Notes under the pieces: generated by a model
What the model saw: only the letters and a program-made list of their open reading frames with translations
Told to the model about the DNA's origin: nothing
Database searches by the model: none
Assembly: GCA_965215215.1 (NCBI GenBank)
Contig: OZ244043.1
Location: forward strand, 1,364,001 to 1,428,000
Source of the DNA: CALDTK01 sp965215215
GTDB taxonomy: Bacteria > Bacteroidota > Bacteroidia > Chitinophagales > Saprospiraceae
Direction: 5' to 3'
Length of the DNA: 64,000 bases
Program-made: the position numbers and the translations under genes
Shown here: positions 60,872-64,000 of the stretch, piece by piece
Numbering within the stretch: position 1 is the stretch's first letter
Layout of the letters: each line of letters starts with the position of its first letter

Positions 60872-63800
60872 ATGATTCAGATAGATAACGTGAATACGCG
60901 CCTCGGGGACGATCTCCGCGACACCCTCCGCCCCGGCGCCAAGCTCTCCATTGCCGCGGCTAACTTCTCCATCTACGCGTTCGAGGCTCTCCGCGAGGAG
61001 CTTGAGGCCATCGACGAGCTCCGTTTCCTATTTACGAACCCCGTCTTCGTCGAGCAGCCCGCCCGCCAGAGCCTCGGGCAGCGTCGCGAGTTCTACCTTC
61101 CCGGGGCTGGCGCCGGTGGCGAGGTAGCCGTCCACGGGAGCCCCTTCGAAATCCGCTTACGTAACCGGCTCACACAACGCGCAATCGCCCGCGAGTGCGC
61201 CGACTGGATAAGGCGGAAGACGAAATTTAAGTCGATCACCACCACCGGGCACCTCCCCATCGGCATCACCGTCGATCGGGCCGATGGCGAGCGAGTACAC
61301 TACTTCAACGTCCCCGGCTTTACCACCACCGACCTTGGCCTGGAGCGCGGAGATGCCTACGCCTACGCCATCGGCCGTGAGGAAGGAGCCTTCGCGACAA
61401 GCATGCTTCAGCAATTCGAAACCCTCTGGCGCGACCGCGAGAGGCTCGCCGATGTCACCGAGCAGCTCTGCGCCAGCATAGAAACCGTCTACCGCGAGAA
61501 CAGCCCCAAGCGCATCTACTACCTTACGCTCTACACAATATTTCGGTCTTTTCTCGAAGATGTCACCGAGGATGTCCTCCCGAAAGAGCGCCTCAACTAC
61601 CGTGAGTCGCTCGTCTGGAAGAAGCTATTTAACTTTCAGAATGATGCCGCTACGGGCATCATCAACAAGCTGGAAACGTACAACGGCTGCATCCTTGCCG
61701 ATAGCGTCGGGCTCGGCAAGACGTTCACAGCCCTGGCCGTCATACGCTACTACGAGATGCGCAACGACCGCGTCCTCGTGCTCTGCCCTAAAAAATTAGA
61801 GCAGAATTGGTTGACCTACAACGCCCCCCTCACGACTAATATCTTCGCCGAGGACCGCTTTAACTACGAGGTCTTCGCGCACACCGACCTCCAGCGTAGC
61901 TCCGGCTTCGCCAACGGCCGCCCAATCGCGCAGATCAACTGGGGCGCCTTCGACCTCGTCGTCATCGACGAGTCGCACAACTTCCGCAATGGCGGCACCG
62001 GTATTTCCGACGACTCCGATGAAGACGGCGGCGGGTTCAACCGCTACGAAATTCTCATGAGCATGGTCATAAAGTCGGGCGTCCGTACCAAAGTCTTGAT
62101 GCTCTCCGCCACGCCGGTCAACAACCGGTTTACCGATCTCAAGAACCAACTCGCGCTCGCTTACGAAGGCCGCGCCGAAGTGCTGGAGGAGAGGCTTCAC
62201 GTCACGGGTAGTATCGACGACATTTTTCGCCAGGCTCAGACGGCGTTCAATCGCTGGACCGACCTTGATGTCGAGGAGCGTACCACCGAAGCCCTAATCC
62301 AGACGCTCGACTTCAACTTCTTCGAACTCCTCGACAGTGTCACCATCGCGCGCTCGCGCAAGCACATCGAGACCTACTACGACACTACTGCCATCGGTAG
62401 CTTCCCTAAGCGCCGCAAGCCGATCTCCATTCGCTGCCAGCTCACGCACCGGCCAGGCGTTTACGACTTCAACGACATCTTCCAACGGCTCTCCGCCCTG
62501 GAGCTCTCCGTCTACACGCCATTGCGCTACGTGCTGCACAGCCGGCGCCAGAAGTACGAAGACCTCTACAGCTCGGAGGCGGGTGAGGGCCGCATGCTAC
62601 AGAGCTCTCGGGAGAGTGGCGTGAAGGCCCTCATGACCACCAACTTGCTCAAACGCCTCGAAAGCTCCGTGCACGCCTTCCGCCTTACCCTAGCGAAGCT
62701 GGCCGTCCGCACAGACGAAACGCTCAACAAGATCGATGCCTTCAAACGCAGCGGAGGGTACGGTAGCCTAGACTGGGGCTCCGACAACGTAATCGCGGAG
62801 GATACCGAGGACGAGTTCGAGGACGGCACGCCTCAAGTGGGAGGACGCTACAAGTTCGACCTCGCTGATATGGATGTCGAGGGTTGGCGCGAGGACCTCG
62901 CCACGGACCGCGCCATCGTGGCCGACCTCATAGATGCGATGCAGTCGGTCAAGCCCGCAGACGACGCCAAACTCCAGAACCTCCTCACGCATGTTTTGGC
63001 GAAAGCCGACGCCCCGATCAATCCTGGCAATAAGAAGGTCCTCGTCTTCACGGCTTTCGCCGACACCGCCGAGTACCTCTACGAGCACCTCGCAGCTGCG
63101 GCCCTCAACAGCCGGGGTATCCACACGGGCCTAGTCACCGGGAGCGCCCCGCCCAGGACTACCCACGAGCGCCGCTACGACTTCCAATCCCTGCTCACGC
63201 TCTTCTCCCCGCAGTCCAAATCCAAGCACCTCGCCCTCCCTAACGACGACAACGCGCTGGATTTCCTCGTGGCCACCGATTGCATTTCCGAAGGACAGAA
63301 TCTTCAAGACTGCGACTACCTCATCAACTACGACATCCACTGGAACCCCGTCCGTATCATCCAGCGCTTCGGGCGCGTCGACCGGATCGGCTCACCTAAC
63401 AAGTCGATTCAACTCGTCAACTACTGGCCCGACATCTCGCTCGACGAGTACATCAACCTCAAGGAGCGCGTCGAGAACCGTATGGTGATCGCCGGCGTGA
63501 CGGCCACCGGGGATGATAATGTACTCACCAATCAGAACTCCAATGCGAGCTACCGCCGCGAGCAACTCACCAAACTCCAGGACGAGGTCATCGAGCTAGA
63601 GGATGCCAGGAGTGGAATTGCCCTCACGGACTTAGGCCTCAACGACTTCCAGATGGATCTCGTGAGTCACGTCCGTGAGGAAGGGCCAATCAACAAGCTG
63701 CCTAAGGGTCTTCATGCGGTCTTGCCGGCCGCCCCGGAGCGCGGCCTGCCGGAGGGCGTGGTGTTTGTGCTGCGGAGCCTCCGCGACAATCCCGAGCTCG

Positions 63801-64000
63801 CGCGGCACAACCGTCTCCACCCCCATTACCTCATGTACGTCCGCCCAGACGGAACCGTCGTCGAGGACCACACCATGCCGAAGCGGCTGCTCGATCTGTT
63901 GCGGGCGCACTGTCGGGGCGTGGACGAGCCCGTCGAGGACGTCTGCCGCACCTTCAATAGTCGCACACGCGATGGCGCGGACATGGAGACATACTCCCAG
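60872..64000 (+). CDS. SNF2-type helicase, likely restriction/defence component (3' end outside window)
   Basis: Open from the ATG at 60872 to the window end (1,043 codons). The N-terminal part (AAANFSIYAFEALREEL) looks like the PLD-like module often fused to such helicases, though no HKD motif is seen. Motif I ILADSVGLGKTFTAL (near 61690), motif II VVIDESHNFRN (near 61955), motif III LSATPVNN, and a helicase C-terminal half with VLVFTAFADTAEYLYEHL, ATDCISEGQNLQ and QRFGRVDRIGS. Related proteins occur with DNA methyltransferases and DUF4391 genes in restriction-like clusters (family knowledge); the neighbours are beyond the window. GC-rich, and carries a GTTTT/GNAA motif (62993-63007), unlike the toxin array. 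Confidence 0.85.
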   Translation, partial: MIQIDNVNTRLGDDLRDTLRPGAKLSIAAANFSIYAFEALREELEAIDELRFLFTNPVFVEQPARQSLGQRREFYLPGAGAGGEVAVHGSPFEIRLRNRLTQRAIARECADWIRRKTKFKSITTTGHLPIGITVDRADGERVHYFNVPGFTTTDLGLERGDAYAYAIGREEGAFATSMLQQFETLWRDRERLADVTEQLCASIETVYRENSPKRIYYLTLYTIFRSFLEDVTEDVLPKERLNYRESLVWKKLFNFQNDAATGIINKLETYNGCILADSVGLGKTFTALAVIRYYEMRNDRVLVLCPKKLEQNWLTYNAPLTTNIFAEDRFNYEVFAHTDLQRSSGFANGRPIAQINWGAFDLVVIDESHNFRNGGTGISDDSDEDGGGFNRYEILMSMVIKSGVRTKVLMLSATPVNNRFTDLKNQLALAYEGRAEVLEERLHVTGSIDDIFRQAQTAFNRWTDLDVEERTTEALIQTLDFNFFELLDSVTIARSRKHIETYYDTTAIGSFPKRRKPISIRCQLTHRPGVYDFNDIFQRLSALELSVYTPLRYVLHSRRQKYEDLYSSEAGEGRMLQSSRESGVKALMTTNLLKRLESSVHAFRLTLAKLAVRTDETLNKIDAFKRSGGYGSLDWGSDNVIAEDTEDEFEDGTPQVGGRYKFDLADMDVEGWREDLATDRAIVADLIDAMQSVKPADDAKLQNLLTHVLAKADAPINPGNKKVLVFTAFADTAEYLYEHLAAAALNSRGIHTGLVTGSAPPRTTHERRYDFQSLLTLFSPQSKSKHLALPNDDNALDFLVATDCISEGQNLQDCDYLINYDIHWNPVRIIQRFGRVDRIGSPNKSIQLVNYWPDISLDEYINLKERVENRMVIAGVTATGDDNVLTNQNSNASYRREQLTKLQDEVIELEDARSGIALTDLGLNDFQMDLVSHVREEGPINKLPKGLHAVLPAAPERGLPEGVVFVLRSLRDNPELARHNRLHPHYLMYVRPDGTVVEDHTMPKRLLDLLRAHCRGVDEPVEDVCRTFNSRTRDGADMETYSQ

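Noticed and set aside
1..64000. CRISPR array, tRNA or rRNA genes
   Set aside because: No regularly spaced short repeats and no cloverleaf or rRNA-like sequence were found on reading; a dedicated tRNA or CRISPR search would be needed to exclude them fully.

Overview
The window reads as a chromosomal segment of a GC-rich, gliding-type Bacteroidota, most like the Saprospiria/Lewinella group. The evidence is type IX secretion (T9SS) C-terminal sorting domains, a 2,915-residue SprB-like adhesin, many short lipoproteins with a Leu-x-Ala-Cys lipobox, start codons without Shine-Dalgarno sequences, and strongly GC-biased codon use. The placement is inferred from protein style, not from a marker gene.

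Positions 1-23,600 are ordinary chromosome: the 3' end of a calcium-binding-repeat surface protein, an M28 peptidase, an APS/PAPS reductase, two tandem two-gene histidine-kinase cassettes that are paralogous to each other, a membrane-anchored SDR oxidoreductase, an ArsR-like regulator, a frameshifted S41 peptidase, a dinB remnant, ClpP, an ECF sigma factor, a T9SS cargo protein, and a minus-strand MbnH/MbnP-like locus with a CxxCxC outer-membrane barrel. Positions 23,810-32,557 are one giant SprB-repeat adhesin on the minus strand.

Positions 33,098-50,795 form a plus-strand run of five tightly packed genes: outer-membrane barrel, small exported protein, 1,150-residue exported protein, FN3 protein, and a giant FN3/HELGH-metalloprotease protein. 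The last gene originally ended in a polymorphic-toxin tip but is now cut by a 933-bp insertion sequence exactly between its pre-toxin region and its tip. Removing the IS and one 3-bp target duplication restores the frame.

Positions 50,350-60,600 are an AT-richer array of toxin-tip/immunity-like pairs. At least five are visible, in different states of decay, broken up by two identical IS5-like copies, a second IS5-like element, an IS66 element and a truncated IS3 element. A dead Phd/YefM-YoeB module follows. From 60,872 to the window end a GC-rich SNF2-type helicase gene begins, probably the first gene of a DNA-restriction locus.

Two signals stand out. The first is the toxin-tip array with its IS-decapitated master gene. 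The second is a dispersed 13-17 bp motif, GTTTT followed by a tiny stem capped by GNAA. It occurs at 21 strict sites on both strands, its stem bases covary, and it is absent from 46.6-57.5 kb where the toxin tips and most IS elements lie.
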